A stretch of DNA of 64,000 nucleotides from Clostridium intestinale DSM 6191 (GTDB lineage: Bacteria; Bacillota; Clostridia; Clostridiales; Clostridiaceae): assembly GCF_900130055.1 (NCBI RefSeq), contig NZ_FQXU01000011.1:94716-158715 (forward strand), read 5' to 3'. Position 1 is the stretch's first letter; each line of letters begins with the position of its first letter. The position numbers were made by a program, and so were the translations under genes. The notes under the pieces were generated by a model. It had not been told where the DNA came from and did no database searches. It was given only the letters and a program-made list of their open reading frames with translations. Of the stretch, positions 63,163 to 64,000 are shown piece by piece.

Positions 63163-64000
63163 TGGATAGAATGAAAAGAACACCAATAGCTGAACAAGCA
63201 CCAGAGGTAAGAGCAAAAAACTTTGAAGAAGTATGTTTAGGTTACACAGATGAAGAAGCTAACCTAGAAGCCTCAAGATGTTTAAACTGTAAGAAACCTA
63301 GATGTGTAGATAAATGCCCAGTATCCATTAACATACCGGCCTTTATACAAAAGGTGAAAGATGGCGACATAAAAGCAGCAGCAGAAGTAATAGCAGAAGC
63401 ATCCTCACTTCCAGCAGTATGCGGAAGAGTATGTCCTCAAGAAAGCCAATGTGAAGGACAATGTGTACTCGGAGTAAAAGGTGAAGCTGTAGCTATAGGA
63501 AAGCTAGAAAGATTCGTAGCTGACTGGACTAGAGAAAACAATGTAGATATCTCTAAAAAAGCTGAACCAAACGGCAAAAAAGTTGCAGTAGTAGGGGCAG
63601 GTCCAGCAGGTTTAACCTGTGCAGGAGACTTAGCAAGGCTAGGTTATGAAGTTAAGATATTTGAAGCTCTACATGAACCAGGTGGAGTATTAGTATACGG
63701 AATACCGGAGTTTAGACTACCAAAGGAAACAGTAGTAAAAACAGAAATAGAAAATGTAAAGAAACTTGGAGTAGAAATAGAAACTAACGTTATCGTAGGA
63801 AGAACAATAACAATAGATCAACTATTCGAAGAAGAAGGATTTGAAGCAGTATTCGTAGGTTCAGGAGCAGGACTTCCAAAGTTCATGGGAATACCAGGAG
63901 AAAATGCAAACGGAGTACTATCAGCAAATGAATTCCTAACAAGAAGTAATCTAATGAAAGCCTTCAAAGAAGGTTACGACACTCCTATAAGAGTAGGAGA
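63162..64000 (+). CDS. nfnB: NADH-dependent ferredoxin:NADP+ oxidoreductase, subunit B (3' part beyond window)
   Basis: The frame starts at ATG 63162 (ribosome site GGAGGTGAAG inside nfnA) and is open to the window end, ~279 residues of the usual ~465. The N-terminal [4Fe-4S] domain has CLNCKKPRCVDKCPV and CGRVCPQESQCEGQCV. The FAD Rossmann motif VAVVGAGPAGLTCAGDLA and EPGGVLVYGIPEFRLP follow, as in GltD/NfnB. NfnB holds the NADPH and ferredoxin sites. No early stop or frameshift is seen. Confidence 0.95.
   Translation, partial: MDRMKRTPIAEQAPEVRAKNFEEVCLGYTDEEANLEASRCLNCKKPRCVDKCPVSINIPAFIQKVKDGDIKAAAEVIAEASSLPAVCGRVCPQESQCEGQCVLGVKGEAVAIGKLERFVADWTRENNVDISKKAEPNGKKVAVVGAGPAGLTCAGDLARLGYEVKIFEALHEPGGVLVYGIPEFRLPKETVVKTEIENVKKLGVEIETNVIVGRTITIDQLFEEEGFEAVFVGSGAGLPKFMGIPGENANGVLSANEFLTRSNLMKAFKEGYDTPIRVG

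Overview
The window reads as the chromosome of a low-GC, AT-rich anaerobic Firmicute, most likely Clostridium sensu stricto. The evidence is a complete crt-bcd-etfB-etfA-hbd butyryl-CoA operon next to rex, an electron-bifurcating Nfn pair, HydE, GGAGG-type ribosome binding sites with frequent TTG/GTG starts, and AGA-rich codon use. The species is not assigned.

Layout. 1-4.5 kb: a truncated AgaS-like sugar isomerase, a SAM-I riboswitch leading hom, and thrS behind a threonine T-box. 4.5-7.5 kb: a membrane protein, a candidate small RNA, and three two-gene tRNA units (Leu-Gly, Arg-Gln, Gly-Lys) flanking an HNH protein and an unrecognised gene. 7.6-12.1 kb: RpiR regulator, GH1 6-phospho-beta-glucosidase and a Lac-family PTS (IIB, IIC, IIA) for beta-glucosides. 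12.2-14.5 kb: a histidine kinase with a stand-alone receiver, and a membrane-anchored polysaccharide deacetylase. 14.7-20.6 kb: a DUF3298-type secreted protein and a five-gene NarL-type two-component/ABC-2 cassette resembling LnrJK-LnrLMN. 20.7-24.3 kb: a minisatellite, hydE, a hypothetical gene, a mannose-1-phosphate guanylyltransferase and an ABM-domain protein. 24.4-36.9 kb: YesN/YesM-type two-component genes, a sugar-binding lipoprotein without permeases, and a ~2,490-residue sortase-anchored enzyme combining GH3, GH30, CBM6-like and DUF5011-like domains. 37-43.5 kb: MarR, an orphan EIIB-like protein, DUF554, a CorC/HlyC protein, two membrane-anchored Mrr-like proteins, a hypothetical and an ABC exporter. 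43.6-44.5 kb: a 27-residue membrane peptide, an orphan promoter-hairpin-terminator RNA unit, and ferritin. 44.8-50.6 kb: rex, a Rex operator over the -10 box, and the butyryl-CoA operon. 50.7-59.5 kb: a sigma-54 activator, three palindromic upstream sites, a -24/-12 promoter and a nine-gene operon. 59.5-64 kb: threonine ammonia-lyase, an iron alcohol dehydrogenase, and nfnA-nfnB (nfnB runs off the end).

How the parts work together. The central theme is fermentative carbon flow: two Lac-family PTS systems and a surface glycan hydrolase bring in sugars, while the Rex-controlled butyryl-CoA genes, the alcohol dehydrogenase and Nfn handle redox. The most promising undescribed system is the sigma-54 operon at 52.2-59.4 kb. 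It joins two AtuA-like proteins, a two-subunit CoA-transferase, a YdjC/ChbG-type deacetylase, a complete PTS and a short alkaline-ceramidase-family amidase. It has no recognisable glycosidase. I infer a pathway for an acylated (amino)sugar whose acyl group is recovered as a CoA thioester.
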